DNA from: an uncultured Sphingomonadaceae bacterium
Lineage (GTDB): Bacteria; Pseudomonadota; Alphaproteobacteria; Sphingomonadales; Sphingomonadaceae
Direction of reading: 5' to 3'
NCBI GenBank assembly: GCA_947493215.1
Contig: CANLQE010000001.1
Span: 744,001-808,000 of the forward strand
DNA length: 64,000 bases
Shown: positions 34,640 through 45,586 of the stretch, in pieces
Numbering within the stretch: the first letter of the stretch is position 1
How the letters are laid out: every line of letters starts with the position of its first letter
The notes under the pieces: model-generated
Databases searched by the model: none
Seen by the model: only the letters and a program-made list of their open reading frames with translations
Told to the model about the DNA's origin: nothing
Translations under genes and position numbers: made by a program

Positions 34640-37008
34640 AATTTTCACTAAGCTGGCTCAAAACCCATCTTGATACAGATGCAAGCCTCACCGAAATTAC
34701 AGAAAAGCTGACCGATATTGGTCTGGAGCTTGAGGGACTGGAAAATCCTGCGGATGCTCTGAAACCCTTTCGTGTGGCCAAGGTCATCGAGGCCGGACCC
34801 CATCCCAATGCGGACAAGTTGCAATTGTTGAAGGTTGACGATGGTTCAAATGAGCCTTGGCAAGTTGTGTGCGGCGCGCCCAATGCGCGCAAGGATATGG
34901 TCGGCGTCTTTGGTCCTCCCGGCACCTATATTCCCGGCAGTGATTTCACGCTCAAACCCGCCAAGATTCGTGATGTCGAAAGCTTTGGCATGATGTGCAG
35001 TGCGCGTGAGCTGGAGCTGGGTGACGATCATGATGGTATCATTGAACTGCCCGCCGATGCTGCAGCAGCGGTTGGGACAAGCTATGCCGATTACGCGCAG
35101 CTCGATGATCCGGTCATGGATATCGCGATCACGCCCAATCGTCAGGATTGCATGGGCGTGCGCGGCATTGCCCGCGATCTGGCGGCCACCGGTATCGGTA
35201 CGCTCAAAGCCTTGAGCATCGATCCGATTGCACGCAGCGGCGCCGGCCCCGATGTGCGGACCGACGATAGCGAAGGCTGTCCTGCTTTTTACGGCTGTAC
35301 TATTAGCGGCCTGTCCAACGGCACTTCGCCGGACTGGATGCAGGCACGGCTCAAATCGGCTGGCCAGAAACCGATTAACGCGCTGGTGGATATCACCAAT
35401 TACGTGATGCTCGACCATGGGCGGCCATTGCACGTTTATGATGTGGCCAAGCTCAAAGGCGGATTAGTTGCCCGCAAGGCCACGGTGGGCGAAAAGCTTA
35501 CCGCCCTAAATGACAAAGAATATGTGCTCGATGAGACCATGACCGTTATCGCTGATGATAATGGTGCGCATGATATTGGCGGCATCATGGGCGGCGCGGA
35601 AACGGGTTCCGAAGAATCAACCACCGAAGTATTAATCGAATGCGCTTATTTCGATCCCGCTTCCATTGCGAAAACCGGTCAGAAACTGATGCTGACCAGC
35701 GATGCCCGTCAGCGGTTTGAACGGGGCGTCGATCCGGCCTTTCTGGATGATGGCATTAATATCGCAACGGCTTTGGTGCTGGAGCTTTGCGGCGGAACCG
35801 CTAGCGAAGTGACGCGGGCTGGCACGCCGCCGACCGAGCAACGCACGATCGACTATGATCCCAAGCAATGCGCGGCTCTCGGCGGTATTGATGTTGCGCC
35901 GGATAAACAGAAATTGATTCTGGAAGCTTTGGGTTTCTCGATCGATAGCAATTGGACGGTTACCGTCCCGACATGGCGTCGTGACGTCGAAGGCTGGCAG
36001 GATTTGGTTGAGGAGGTGGTCCGGATCGAAGGGCTCGATAGCGTTCCATCGACGCCATTGCCACGCAAAGCCGGCGTTGCCAAGCCAACTGCTTCACCGG
36101 AACAGCTGGCCGAACGTAAAGCGCGACGGGCAGCTGCTGCGCGCGGTCTGAACGAGACCGTGACCTGGAGCTTTATTTCGGACAAGGAAGCCGCGCCTTT
36201 TGGTGGTGGCAACTGGTCGCTGGCCAATCCGATTAGCGAAGACCTGAAAGTCATGCGCCCATCGCTGCTCCCCGGCCTGATCGCCGCGGCGCAACGTAAT
36301 GCTGATCGCGGGGCATCGTCCATTCGGCTGTTTGAAGTCGGCCGCCGCTATCTGGAAAGCAGTGAGCATCCGACCATTGGTTTAGTGCTTGCTGGTGAAA
36401 ATCGCATGCGCAGCTGGCAGGCGGGGTCAGCGACCAAATATGACGCTTTCGATGCCAAAGCCGAAGTGCTTGCCATATTGGAAGCGGCCGGCGCGCCGGT
36501 TGATAAATTGATGGATTTCGCGGAAGCGGGTGATCATTATCATCCCGGCCAGTCGGGCACATTGCGGCTTGGGCCCAAGAAAATTCTAGCCGCTTATGGG
36601 GCGTTGCACCCATCCGTGACCAAGGCTCTGGGTCTGAAAGGGTCAGCGGTTGGCGCAGAGATTTTCCTCGACGCGATCCCGATGAAGAAAGCCAAGGGCC
36701 ATATGCGTGAAGCTTTTGCACCGCCGACATTGCAGGCCGTCACGCGGGACTTTGCCTTCATCGTCGATGCCGACTTGCCTGCGGGTGATCTGGTGCGCGC
36801 GGTCAAAGGCGCCGACAAGAAACTGATCACCGATGCGCGGCTTTTCGATCTATTCGAAGGCGCAAGTGTTGGCGAAGGCAAGAAATCGCTGGCGGTGGAG
36901 ATTACGCTGCAGCCAGTGGACGCGACGTTGACCGAGGACGACCTGAAAACAGTCTCCGACAAGGTCGTGGCCAGTGCAGCAAAACTGGGTGCGGAATTGA
37001 GGGGATGA
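34636..37008 (+). CDS. pheT: Phenylalanyl-tRNA synthetase, beta subunit
   Basis: This 790-residue subunit has the normal order of domains: N-terminal tRNA-binding fold ([20 protein letters not shown]), B3/B4 editing domain (about 210-400, with [20 protein letters not shown]), B5 domain, the inactive catalytic-like core ([20 protein letters not shown]) and the C-terminal FDX-ACB anticodon-binding domain ([16 protein letters not shown] ... [19 protein letters not shown]). Length is normal. It overlaps both pheS and the following hydrolase gene by 4 bp. Confidence 0.97.
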   Translation: MKFSLSWLKTHLDTDASLTEITEKLTDIGLELEGLENPADALKPFRVAKVIEAGPHPNADKLQLLKVDDGSNEPWQVVCGAPNARKDMVGVFGPPGTYIPGSDFTLKPAKIRDVESFGMMCSARELELGDDHDGIIELPADAAAAVGTSYADYAQLDDPVMDIAITPNRQDCMGVRGIARDLAATGIGTLKALSIDPIARSGAGPDVRTDDSEGCPAFYGCTISGLSNGTSPDWMQARLKSAGQKPINALVDITNYVMLDHGRPLHVYDVAKLKGGLVARKATVGEKLTALNDKEYVLDETMTVIADDNGAHDIGGIMGGAETGSEESTTEVLIECAYFDPASIAKTGQKLMLTSDARQRFERGVDPAFLDDGINIATALVLELCGGTASEVTRAGTPPTEQRTIDYDPKQCAALGGIDVAPDKQKLILEALGFSIDSNWTVTVPTWRRDVEGWQDLVEEVVRIEGLDSVPSTPLPRKAGVAKPTASPEQLAERKARRAAAARGLNETVTWSFISDKEAAPFGGGNWSLANPISEDLKVMRPSLLPGLIAAAQRNADRGASSIRLFEVGRRYLESSEHPTIGLVLAGENRMRSWQAGSATKYDAFDAKAEVLAILEAAGAPVDKLMDFAEAGDHYHPGQSGTLRLGPKKILAAYGALHPSVTKALGLKGSAVGAEIFLDAIPMKKAKGHMREAFAPPTLQAVTRDFAFIVDADLPAGDLVRAVKGADKKLITDARLFDLFEGASVGEGKKSLAVEITLQPVDATLTEDDLKTVSDKVVASAAKLGAELRG

Positions 37009-37865
37009 TCCAAGCCTGCGATAATGGCGGAGCACAACTGCACTACGAGGCATTCGGTAGCGATAGGGATACACTTGTTCTCCTAATCGCAGGTGCGGGT
37101 GCCCCGGCCGAATATTGGCCGCAATTATTTTGCGAAGCACTCGCTGCACGCCAGTATCAGGTCGTCCGTTTCTGGCATCGTGACACGGGTCAATCCACCC
37201 ATTTTGACGAACCCTATTCTATCGACCTGTTGATAGACGATGTGCTGGCGATGCTCGACGGCCGCGCTTGCGAAACAGCGCATCTCGTCGGCCATTCAAT
37301 GGGTGGCTATATCGCCCAGTTAATCTCGACCCGCCATCCCGAACGAGTCTTGAGTTGCGTCGCCCTAGCGGCTGGTCCGCTGGCGTCAGAACAGGGCAAA
37401 GAGCAGCTCGGCTTGTCGGCGCCGGATGAAGACCTTTGGCCAAAACTCATGGAAAACCTCCCGGAAGGCGATTTCGACCGCGATCTTCCAGGATGGATGG
37501 CAAGCTGGCAGATGCTCAATGGCCAACTGGATATCGAGCAGAATCTCGCGCATGCCTGCACGCGCGCGCTTTATTCCGGCCCAGCGTCAAATCATCAGGT
37601 CGCCGAAAATCACATCCACGCCATGACGACAGTACCCGATTGCCTTGCCGCTGATTTGGGCAAATGCGATGTACCCATCCTCTATATTCATGGCGAGTTC
37701 GACCCCCTTGTGCCACCTGACCACGGCGCGAAAGCAGCAGAACTAGCCAGATATGGGGCATTGGAAATCCTGCCGAATGCTGGCCATATGTATTTCAACC
37801 GACATATATGGGACCGCATTGAAATTCTTGTCGCAAAACATTGCGCTCGCGCAGATCAAACTTGA
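37005..37865 (+). CDS. Alpha/beta-fold hydrolase
   Basis: This 286-residue hydrolase carries the nucleophile elbow GHSMGGYIAQ, an oxyanion region LLIAGAGAPAEYW, the acid residue in YIHGEFDPLVPP and the catalytic His in LPNAGHMYF. Its start overlaps pheT by 4 bp, so it is translated from the end of the pheST message. The substrate is unknown; sequence type resembles carboxylic ester or 3-oxoadipate enol-lactone hydrolases, but that is only fold similarity. prfC starts 13 bp after its stop. Confidence 0.88.
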   Translation: MIQACDNGGAQLHYEAFGSDRDTLVLLIAGAGAPAEYWPQLFCEALAARQYQVVRFWHRDTGQSTHFDEPYSIDLLIDDVLAMLDGRACETAHLVGHSMGGYIAQLISTRHPERVLSCVALAAGPLASEQGKEQLGLSAPDEDLWPKLMENLPEGDFDRDLPGWMASWQMLNGQLDIEQNLAHACTRALYSGPASNHQVAENHIHAMTTVPDCLAADLGKCDVPILYIHGEFDPLVPPDHGAKAAELARYGALEILPNAGHMYFNRHIWDRIEILVAKHCARADQT

Positions 37866-37878
37866 AAGCTGCCAGAAA

Positions 37879-39441
37879 ATGACCAACCCACGCCGCACAT
37901 TTGCGATTATCTCTCACCCCGATGCGGGTAAGACCACGCTGACCGAGAAACTCCTGCTGAAAGGCGGCGCGATTCACCTGGCGGGCGAAGTCAAGGCACG
38001 CGGCGACAACCGGCGCGCGCGCTCTGACTGGATGAAGATCGAGCAGCAGCGCGGCATTTCCGTGACCAGCTCGGTGATGACCTTTGAACGAAACGGTATT
38101 ACCTTTAACCTGCTCGATACACCGGGACATGAAGATTTTTCCGAAGATACTTATCGCACCCTGACCGCTGTCGACAGCGCGATCATGGTGATTGATGCCG
38201 CCAGCGGGATTGAGGCGCAGACGCTGAAGCTATTCGAAGTCTGCCGACTGCGTAGCGTGCCGATCATCACCTTTGTAAACAAGGTGGACCGCGAAGGCCG
38301 CGATCCGTTTGAACTGCTCGACGAAGTGGCTGACAAGCTTGCGCTCGACGTCTGCCCCATGAGCTGGCCAACCGGTATGGGCGGGCAGTTTGAGGGTATT
38401 TATGACCTCTATCGCAACCAGCTGCACCAGCCCGATGGTGACAGCAAACAATATGACGGTGTATCGCGGCAATTTGACGGGTTGGGTGATCCCAAACTCG
38501 CAGATGTGCTAAGCGATGAAGCATTGGAACGGCTCACCAGCGAAGCGGAATTGGCGCAAGGCGGCTATAGCAGTTTTGACCTTGAGGCTTATCAGAATGG
38601 CGATCTCACCCCAGTTTATTTCGGATCCGCTCTGAAACAATTTGGCGTTGAAGAGCTGATCGACGCCATTGCCGACTATGCACCTAGCCCGCGGCCGCAG
38701 CCTGCGGAACCCGCGCCGATTGAACCCGACAGCAAGGATGTCACCGGTTTCATTTTCAAGATTCAGGCGAATATGGATCCGCAGCATCGTGATCGCATCG
38801 CGTTCATGCGGCTTTGCTCCGGCGAGTTTAAACGCGGCATGAAACTGACGCCTTCGGGGCTAGGCAAGCCGATCGCCATCCACTCGCCGATATTATTTTT
38901 CGCGCAGGATCGTGAAATTGCCGATACCGCTGAACCTGGCGATATTATCGGCATCCCCAATCACGGGACACTGCGTGTTGGCGATACTTTGTCCGAGAAA
39001 AATCAAGTGCGGATTATCGGCCTGCCTAATTTTGCGCCGGAAATATTGCGCCGCGTGATCCTGAAAGACCCGACACAGACCAAGAAATTACGCAAGGCGC
39101 TCGACGACTTGTCAGAAGAAGGCGTTGTACAGGTCTTCTATCCCGAAATCGGTGCCAATTGGATTATCGGAGTCGTCGGACAATTGCAGCTCGAAGTGTT
39201 GGTCAGCCGCTTATCGGCAGAATATAAGGTCGAGGCCGGTCTCGAACCCGCTCCTTTTGAAACGGCGCGCTGGATCAGCGGCGGTGATGAAGTGCTGAGC
39301 ACTTTTGCCAATATCAACCAGACCAGCCTTGCCAAAGATCGAGACGATAATCTGGTGTTCCTCGCCAAATCAGGTTGGGACGTGAATTATCAGGAAGAGC
39401 GCAATCCCGAGATTAAATTTAGCGCGACGCGGGAACGATAA
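37879..39441 (+). CDS. prfC: Peptide chain release factor 3
   Basis: The correct start is the ATG at 37879 (MTNPRRTFAII), as the G1 motif HPDAGKTTLTEKLL begins just after it; an open frame reaches 37753 inside the hydrolase gene. The 520-residue GTPase shows all G-box motifs (DTPGHEDF, NKVDREG), then the RF3 C-terminal half (VVGQLQLEVLVSRL ... YKVEAGLEPAPFETARW). It removes RF1/RF2 from the ribosome after termination. A clear gene of the translation group. Confidence 0.97.
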   Translation: MTNPRRTFAIISHPDAGKTTLTEKLLLKGGAIHLAGEVKARGDNRRARSDWMKIEQQRGISVTSSVMTFERNGITFNLLDTPGHEDFSEDTYRTLTAVDSAIMVIDAASGIEAQTLKLFEVCRLRSVPIITFVNKVDREGRDPFELLDEVADKLALDVCPMSWPTGMGGQFEGIYDLYRNQLHQPDGDSKQYDGVSRQFDGLGDPKLADVLSDEALERLTSEAELAQGGYSSFDLEAYQNGDLTPVYFGSALKQFGVEELIDAIADYAPSPRPQPAEPAPIEPDSKDVTGFIFKIQANMDPQHRDRIAFMRLCSGEFKRGMKLTPSGLGKPIAIHSPILFFAQDREIADTAEPGDIIGIPNHGTLRVGDTLSEKNQVRIIGLPNFAPEILRRVILKDPTQTKKLRKALDDLSEEGVVQVFYPEIGANWIIGVVGQLQLEVLVSRLSAEYKVEAGLEPAPFETARWISGGDEVLSTFANINQTSLAKDRDDNLVFLAKSGWDVNYQEERNPEIKFSATRER

Positions 39442-39452
39442 AGGAAAATAAT

Positions 39453-39923
39453 ATGCCGGAAATCTGGTCCGTCTATCTGTCGGGTGAAATCCACACCAAT
39501 TGGCGTGAAGAAATAGCCGAAGGCGCAGCCGCAAAGGGCTTGCCCGTCCGCTTTTCTGCGCCGGTTACCAATCACCCCGCCTCTGATGATTGCGGCACGG
39601 CGATATTGGGCAGTGAAGAGAATAAATTCTGGCATGATCGCAAGGGCGCACAGGTAAATGCCATCCGCACCTCCACGTTGCTAAAAAAGGCAGACATTGT
39701 CGTTGTCCGCTTTGGTGACAAATATAAGCAATGGAATGCCGCTTTTGATGCAGGCTATGCCGCAGCGCTCGGCAAACCGCTGATCATCAATCATGGACCC
39801 GATATCGTCCACCCACTCAAAGAGGTGGATGCCGCTGCCCTCGCGGTCGCAGAGACACCGGCGCAGATTGTCGAAATATTGGACTATGTGATTAACGGCA
39901 AATTGGCAGGCTATACGGATTAA
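39453..39923 (+). CDS. YtoQ-family protein
   Basis: This 156-residue soluble protein begins MPEIWSVYLSGEIHTNWREE and includes APVTNHPASDDCG, then EENKFWHDRKGAQVNAIRT and ADIVVVRFGDKYKQWNAAFDAG. These match the YtoQ family, whose fold resembles nucleoside 2-deoxyribosyltransferase-like proteins, but the function is not established. It follows prfC by 11 bp and probably shares its transcript. Confidence 0.88.
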   Translation: MPEIWSVYLSGEIHTNWREEIAEGAAAKGLPVRFSAPVTNHPASDDCGTAILGSEENKFWHDRKGAQVNAIRTSTLLKKADIVVVRFGDKYKQWNAAFDAGYAAALGKPLIINHGPDIVHPLKEVDAAALAVAETPAQIVEILDYVINGKLAGYTD

Positions 39924-39937
39924 AATTCGTGCCGTGA

Positions 39938-41731
39938 TTAGAATATATAATAGATCGCCATACAGGCCGCTAAGCCTACGCCAATATTGAGCGGCAAGCC
40001 AATCCGGACAAAATCGGAAAAGCGGTAATTGCCCGCCGTGTAGACTAATGTATTCGTCTGATAGCCCACCGGTGTCGCGAAACTCGCCGATGCGCCGAAC
40101 ATGACTGCGACCAGCAGGCTGCGTACATCGACGCCGGTTTGTTCGGCAATGCCGATGACCAGCGGCGTCATGATCACAGCCACCGCATTATTCGTCGCTG
40201 TTTCGGTGAGCATGGATGTCAGCGAATAGATAACGATAATCAGCCATAAGGGAGAGAGCATATTGAGCAGTGGCAGTAGCGTGTCGATAATCAGCTGCAC
40301 GGTGCCCGCATTTTCCAATCCCTTGCCCACGGCCAACATGGCAAAGATTAGCACCAGCACATTACCGTCGATCGCTCCCCATGCCTCCTCACTGTCGATA
40401 CATTTGGTGAGCAATACGGCTGCGACACCCAGCATCGCCAGCGCGGCAATCGGCATCACGCCCAAGGCCGCTGCAATGATGATAATCGCAAGGGTAAGGA
40501 CCGCCACAGGCGCCCGGCGGCGGCGATAGGCACGGGCTTCTGGCTCTTCCAGATGCACCAGGTCGACATTTTCCTGCAATGTCGCGACGGACAGATCATC
40601 GGTCTGCACCAAAAGGCTGTCGCCATGTCTGATCCGCGCGTTGGATAGCGTTGGTCCGGCAACATGACGGGGCCGTGATAGGCCCAGCACGCGGGCAGGC
40701 ACGCGGGACAAAAAGGGCAGATTGGGCAAGGTTTTCCCCACCGACCGATGAGACGGCCCAATCACCAGTTCTACTAGCCTTGTATGTTCGTCCGCCAGAG
40801 GTATGGTTGGTTGCTTGACGCCGGCATAGCCCAATAAAATTCCGTCAGTTTCTGCAAGGGATAGCAGTTCTTCCTGTGTCACCGTTGCTACCAGTGTCTC
40901 TCCACCCTGCACGATATGTTCCGAAAATTCGAAACGGTCGATATCCTGACCGACCCGGCGGCCCAATATCTCCACGCCTGATGGGGTGAACGCGCCGATA
41001 TCGGAAATCTTCTTACCGACGAAATCGCTTTCCTCATCTATTCGGATATCCGTCAGATATTGGGATTCCGGCGTCTGATCAGCGAGACTTTCGCTGTCGC
41101 GTTTGGGCAAAAATAGCGGCCCCAATATGGCGATCATGATAATGCCGGTCACTGCAGCGACCAAGCCGACCTGGGTTATTTCAAACAGGCCAAAAGCTGC
41201 TTGTCCATTTTCCTGAGCCACGCCGTCCACCAGCAAGTTGGTTGATGTACCCAGCAGGGTCAGGCTGCCGCCCAATATGGAGATATAGGACAGCGGAATG
41301 AGCAGCTTGCTTGCCGCGATACCCGACACTTTAGCGATTTTGCGCATTATTGGGATCAGGATGATGACCACTGGTGTATTGTTGACGAAAGCCGAGGATG
41401 CGAATGTGCCTCCCAAAAACCCGCCAATCGCCATGAACGGCCGATTTTCCGCCTTGCGTGCAGCGAAGCCCGCTAGCGCCTCGATCACGCCGGTACGCAC
41501 CAGCGCGCCGGACAAGATGAACATAGCGCCAATGGTCAGCGGCGCCGGGTTGGAAAAGACGGCCAGCATATTATCACTGCTGAGCAATCCGGTCGCCAGC
41601 ATAAAGCCGGCAGCCACGACGGCCGTTACTGCTGGCGGCCTCCGCTCACCAACAAACGCGGTGAATAAGGCAATTAATATCGCCAGCCCTGCATAGGGTT
41701 TTGCGATATCCCAATAGTAAGCCCAATCCAA
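39938..41731 (-). CDS. SLC13/DASS-type anion permease with two RCK_C domains
   Basis: This 597-residue membrane protein has an N-terminal transporter half (first ~210 residues, with FVNNTPVVIILIPIMRKIAK and LIPLSYISILGGSLTLLGTSTNLL, typical SLC13 loops) and a C-terminal transporter half (ATNNAVAVIMTPLVIGIAEQTG ... GASASFATPVGYQTNTLVYT). Two TrkA_C/RCK_C regulatory domains lie between (about 215-385; LGRRVGQDIDRF and VELVIGPSHRSVGKTLPNLP). By family it carries sulfate or dicarboxylates with sodium. Substrate is not readable from the sequence. It converges on the YtoQ gene. Confidence 0.9.
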   Translation of the reverse strand: MDWAYYWDIAKPYAGLAILIALFTAFVGERRPPAVTAVVAAGFMLATGLLSSDNMLAVFSNPAPLTIGAMFILSGALVRTGVIEALAGFAARKAENRPFMAIGGFLGGTFASSAFVNNTPVVIILIPIMRKIAKVSGIAASKLLIPLSYISILGGSLTLLGTSTNLLVDGVAQENGQAAFGLFEITQVGLVAAVTGIIMIAILGPLFLPKRDSESLADQTPESQYLTDIRIDEESDFVGKKISDIGAFTPSGVEILGRRVGQDIDRFEFSEHIVQGGETLVATVTQEELLSLAETDGILLGYAGVKQPTIPLADEHTRLVELVIGPSHRSVGKTLPNLPFLSRVPARVLGLSRPRHVAGPTLSNARIRHGDSLLVQTDDLSVATLQENVDLVHLEEPEARAYRRRRAPVAVLTLAIIIIAAALGVMPIAALAMLGVAAVLLTKCIDSEEAWGAIDGNVLVLIFAMLAVGKGLENAGTVQLIIDTLLPLLNMLSPLWLIIVIYSLTSMLTETATNNAVAVIMTPLVIGIAEQTGVDVRSLLVAVMFGASASFATPVGYQTNTLVYTAGNYRFSDFVRIGLPLNIGVGLAACMAIYYIF

Positions 41732-41790
41732 ATTTCGCTCCTAAGCTTGCGGTTGCTGTCTGACGCTCAAACAGGGTCTCGGTGTATAAA

Positions 41791-42624
41791 TTACGTGTCT
41801 TTTAACTGGTCGACCAGCGTGCTGAGCTGCAGCTCGCCATCCCTCGTTTGACCACCTGCATCCAGAAATTTCTGCATCTTTGATCGCGCATCCGGTCTGC
41901 GAATAAGCTGTTGGAACAGAAAGGACTCTTCGGCCAGTCCTTTTTCCAGCGGGCCGGCAGCATTATTGATGGATTGTTTGGCCAGCCTGACCGCCTCGGC
42001 AGGAAAGCTTGCGATCCGCTGCGCCAATGCGCGCAGCTTGCCGTCTATTTCCTCGGCTGCATAAATCCGGTTCAGATAGCCCCAACGCTCCGCCGTTTCC
42101 GCATTTATATCCTCTGCGCCAAGGATGACCTCCATCGCCCGTCCATGACCGATAATATTCGCAAGATTTTGCGTTCCCGTTCCGCCAGGCAAGATGCCTA
42201 ATGGGACTTCCATTTGGTTGATTATTGTTTTTCCGATGACACCAAAGCGCATATCCATGTTAGAAATAATCTCGTTCCCGCCTCCGCCCACGCGGCCCTC
42301 CACTTGCGCGATGGTAACTTTGTCCATTTTGCGAAAGCGCTGACACATTACATGAAATGGATTGGGATCAGCGCTGCGCTCCGCAGGTCCTTCGACGGGA
42401 AAGGATAGAATCAGATCAACATCAAAATGTGCCATGAAGAAATCCGGGTCGGCGCTCTTGAACAAGATAACGGTCAGATCAGGATCAGCTTCCAGCTCTT
42501 CGGCTAACGCCATCCATTCCCCAAAAAGCTGCTGCGTGATCAGGTTGACGGGCGGATTGAAAATGGTGACTTCAGCCAGCCGCCCGGTTTTGAGGACTTT
42601 CAGAAGTTCGTAATCATATGCCAT
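41791..42624 (-). CDS. Enoyl-CoA hydratase/isomerase family protein
   Basis: This 277-residue crotonase-fold protein shows the family pattern: the CoA-binding AHFDVDLILSF region, EGRVGGGGNEIISNMDMRFG with the oxyanion-hole glycines, and LGILPGGTGTQNLANIIG. The usual catalytic glutamates of enoyl-CoA hydratase are only partly placed (GGGN-E-I), so isomerase or hydrolase activity is possible. It has its own promoter region and lies just downstream of metW on the same strand with a 41-bp gap. Confidence 0.88.
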   Translation of the reverse strand: MAYDYELLKVLKTGRLAEVTIFNPPVNLITQQLFGEWMALAEELEADPDLTVILFKSADPDFFMAHFDVDLILSFPVEGPAERSADPNPFHVMCQRFRKMDKVTIAQVEGRVGGGGNEIISNMDMRFGVIGKTIINQMEVPLGILPGGTGTQNLANIIGHGRAMEVILGAEDINAETAERWGYLNRIYAAEEIDGKLRALAQRIASFPAEAVRLAKQSINNAAGPLEKGLAEESFLFQQLIRRPDARSKMQKFLDAGGQTRDGELQLSTLVDQLKDT

Positions 42625-42665
42625 ATTCGACCCTCATATTGGCAAGGTGGCTATCCCAGCATCGT

Positions 42666-43256
42666 TCACCGCCGTAGCAAAAACACTGCATGCTCGGCGA
42701 GCAGATTGGCCATCGCGCGGCCGGTTTGCTTATCACCACTGAGAAACCACTCTCCTTCTTGTTCCAACTTGCCATCGCGCACCAATGCGCGGAAATCATC
42801 AATGGTGACATGGTGGATGTTGGGCGTGTTATACCAGGTTTGCGGCAAAAGCCGGGTCACTGGCATACGGCCGCCGATAAGCAGCGACATCCGCACGCGC
42901 CAATGGGCAAAATTGGGAAAACTGACAAACGCCTGCTTGCCGATACGCAGCAATTCATCGATAATCACATCTGGCCGGTGGGTGGTCTGTAACGTCTGGC
43001 TGAGGATCGCATAGTCGAAACTGCCGTCCGGATAGGCAGAAAGGTCTGTGTCTGCATCGCCCTGCACCACCGACAAGCCTTTGCTCACCGCACTGGCCAC
43101 ATTGGCCGGTTCAATCTCAAGACCACGCGCGTCAACCTTTTTCTGGTCGCGCAGGGCCGCCATCAGCGCGCCGTCGCCGCAACCAATATCAAGGACGCGC
43201 GCATTGGGGTTGATATTGTCAGCGATAATCTGAAGGTCTGGGCGGAGTTTGTTCAT
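42666..43256 (-). CDS. metW: MetW-type methionine biosynthesis methyltransferase-like protein
   Basis: This 196-residue protein has the SAM-binding motif [17 protein letters not shown] and the MetW-characteristic [20 protein letters not shown], then [18 protein letters not shown] and [20 protein letters not shown]. In alphaproteobacteria MetW pairs with MetX and is needed for the acetyltransferase activity. The two genes overlap by 4 bp (43253-43256). Direction and order metX-metW are the usual ones. Confidence 0.95.
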   Translation of the reverse strand: MNKLRPDLQIIADNINPNARVLDIGCGDGALMAALRDQKKVDARGLEIEPANVASAVSKGLSVVQGDADTDLSAYPDGSFDYAILSQTLQTTHRPDVIIDELLRIGKQAFVSFPNFAHWRVRMSLLIGGRMPVTRLLPQTWYNTPNIHHVTIDDFRALVRDGKLEQEGEWFLSGDKQTGRAMANLLAEHAVFLLRR

Positions 43257-44398
43257 GTGCTTTCCCCCGCCTTTAAAAACCCGTCGACGATCCGGTTCAT
43301 CTCGGGATTTTCAAGCAGGAAGCTATCATGGCCAAAGGCGCTCGACAGTTCGACAAAGCTCGCTGCTGCCCCCGCGGCATTAAGCGCATGAACAATGGTT
43401 CGCGATTCACTGGTCGGATAGAGCCAATCGGTATCGAAGCTGATTAAACAAAAGCGCGTTTTTGATCCCTTGAACGCATGAGCGAGCGTGCCGCCATGGG
43501 TTTCAGCCAGATCGAAATAGTCCATTGCTCGCGTAATATAGAGATAGCTGTTCGCATCGAACCGGTCGACGAAACTGATCCCCTGATGCCGTAAATAGCT
43601 TTCCACCTGAAAATCGGCATCAAAGCCGAATGTCTTGCTGTCGCGGTCTTGCAGCCGCCTACCGAATTTCTCGGTCAGGCCCGCTTCGGATAAATAGGTG
43701 ATATGCGCGGCCATACGCGCCACGGCGAGGCCGCTGCTAGGCGGGTCATCATCGGCATAATAAGCCCCGCCGCGCCAGCGGGGATCGGCCATAATCGCTT
43801 GGCGGCCAACTTCGTGAAAGGCGATATTCTGAGCCGAGTGTCGGGCAGCAGAGGCAATGATGACCGCAGATTTTACCCGCTCCGGGTAAAGAGCAGTCCA
43901 GCTTATCGCCTGCATTCCGCCCATCGATCCGCCGATGACGGCATGAAGGCACTCAATTCCGAGATGGTCGAGCAGCAGCGCTTGGGCGCGCACCATATCG
44001 GCAATGGTCAGCACCGGAAAGTCCATGCCCCAGGGTTTTTCGGTCGCCGGATTGATCGTCGCCGGGCCGGATGAACCCATGCAGCTGCCAATCACATTCG
44101 CGCAAATGACAAAATGCCGGTCAGTATCAATCGGTTTGCCTGGCCCGACCATGCGTGTCCACCAGCCATCTTTGCCTGTGGCGGGATGGGTGGAAGCAAC
44201 ATATTGATCGCCGGTCAGGGCATGGCAGATGAGGACCGCATTGCTGGCATTGGCGTTGAGCGTTCCATAAGTCTCGTAACCCAGTTCGACAGGCGTAAGC
44301 GCGGCCCCGCTGTCCAGTGGCAGTGGTCCCATCAGGCGAACATGCCTGTTCAAGCCAAACCGATCATCTTCATTCATCGGCGTAGCATTATCAGGCAA
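43253..44398 (-). CDS. metX: Homoserine O-acetyltransferase
   Basis: This 381-residue alpha/beta hydrolase-fold enzyme transfers acetyl (or succinyl) to homoserine in methionine synthesis. The nucleophile motif [15 protein letters not shown] and [17 protein letters not shown] are the standard MetX signatures. The catalytic Asp is in [11 protein letters not shown] and the His in [11 protein letters not shown]. It diverges from hisC across 90 bp; I see no SAM-II type riboswitch there by eye. Confidence 0.96.
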   Translation of the reverse strand: MPDNATPMNEDDRFGLNRHVRLMGPLPLDSGAALTPVELGYETYGTLNANASNAVLICHALTGDQYVASTHPATGKDGWWTRMVGPGKPIDTDRHFVICANVIGSCMGSSGPATINPATEKPWGMDFPVLTIADMVRAQALLLDHLGIECLHAVIGGSMGGMQAISWTALYPERVKSAVIIASAARHSAQNIAFHEVGRQAIMADPRWRGGAYYADDDPPSSGLAVARMAAHITYLSEAGLTEKFGRRLQDRDSKTFGFDADFQVESYLRHQGISFVDRFDANSYLYITRAMDYFDLAETHGGTLAHAFKGSKTRFCLISFDTDWLYPTSESRTIVHALNAAGAAASFVELSSAFGHDSFLLENPEMNRIVDGFLKAGEST

Positions 44399-44488
44399 GC
44401 GCAGACTAGCAAGCGTTTATAGGTGCTTAGCGCGGCGACCATGAACACTGTTGTTGATCGTTCCTGATCGCGCGGGTAAGGCCGGATC

Positions 44489-45586
44489 ATGACCAAACCA
44501 GAGCCCAAATCCTATATCTCGGCGATTCACGCCTATACACCCGGCAAGGCGAAAGCCGATGACGGGCGTGCGCTCGTCAAACTCTCCGCCAATGAAAATC
44601 CGCTCGGTTGTAGCGCGGATGCAAGCGCTGCGCTGGCCGCGCAGGCAGGCCATGTTGCGCGCTATCCCGATCCGGCCAGCCACGCGCTGCGTGCCGCTCT
44701 GGCCGATACCTATGGGTTGGAAGCGGACCGGATCGTCTGCGGAACCGGGTCTGATGAACTGTTGAACCTAGTCGCCGCTGGCTATGCGGGCGTTGGTGAC
44801 GAGATTATCCACGTCAATTACGGCTTCATGGTTTACGAAATTGCCACGCGCAAAGTTGGCGCAGAAGTTGTGATGGCGCCTGATGACGATTATGGCACGG
44901 ACGTGGACGGGCTGCTGGCGCTGGTAACGCCAAAAACGCGCGTTATCTATCTCGCCAATCCCAATAATCCAACCGGCACGATCACATCTGACAGCGAGAT
45001 CGAACGCCTGCATGCTGGCCTGCCGGACGATGTCGTGCTGGTGCTAGACCAGGCCTATGGCGAATATTTGGGCAATGACGGCACGGCCAGTTTTGAACTG
45101 GCGCGGCAGCATGGCAATGTCCTGATCACACGGACTTTCTCAAAAATTTACGGCCTCGCTGCCGAACGTATTGGCTGGGCCTACGGACAGCCGCATCTTA
45201 TCGATACGCTTAACCGGATTCGCGGACCATTTAATGTGACCAGCGCCGGACAGGCGGCCGCTATTGCAGCGTTGGCGGATCAACAATTTGTCATCCGCAG
45301 CCGGGAACATAATGCCAAATGGCGCGAATGGATGATGGGCGAGATAACGGCCTTGTCCAATCACGGCCTGCGCGCCATTCCCTCCGCCGCCAATTTCATC
45401 TTGGTGCTGTTTGACGGGGCGGTGAGCGCGGAAACGGCGGACCGCAAACTGGTCGATGCCGGCTACGTGGTCCGAAGGCTGCCAGCGCAAGGGCTAGGCC
45501 ATGCGCTACGCATCACGATCGGCACCGAGGAAGAAAATCTCGGTTTCATGGACGCCCTGCGCGCCATATTGGAAGTCGCCGACTGA
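44489..45586 (+). CDS. hisC: Histidinol-phosphate aminotransferase
   Basis: This 365-residue PLP enzyme of the aspartate aminotransferase fold shows NENPLGCSADA near the N-terminus, the substrate/PLP motif YLANPNNPTGT, DQAYGEY and the Schiff-base lysine in TRTFSKIYGLAAERIGW. Many alphaproteobacterial versions also aminate aromatic keto acids. It overlaps the tyrosine-pathway dehydrogenase by one base (stop TGA and start ATG share 45586), an arrangement that suggests shared use in histidine and tyrosine synthesis. Confidence 0.95.
   Translation: MTKPEPKSYISAIHAYTPGKAKADDGRALVKLSANENPLGCSADASAALAAQAGHVARYPDPASHALRAALADTYGLEADRIVCGTGSDELLNLVAAGYAGVGDEIIHVNYGFMVYEIATRKVGAEVVMAPDDDYGTDVDGLLALVTPKTRVIYLANPNNPTGTITSDSEIERLHAGLPDDVVLVLDQAYGEYLGNDGTASFELARQHGNVLITRTFSKIYGLAAERIGWAYGQPHLIDTLNRIRGPFNVTSAGQAAAIAALADQQFVIRSREHNAKWREWMMGEITALSNHGLRAIPSAANFILVLFDGAVSAETADRKLVDAGYVVRRLPAQGLGHALRITIGTEEENLGFMDALRAILEVAD

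Noticed and set aside
37753-37878. Upstream extension of prfC
   Set aside because: The extra 42 codons lie inside the hydrolase gene and lack family sequence; RF3 proteins start near the P-loop.
44399-44488. SAM riboswitch in front of metX
   Set aside because: The 90-bp region has no recognisable SAM-II/SAM-V pattern and is shared with the hisC promoter.
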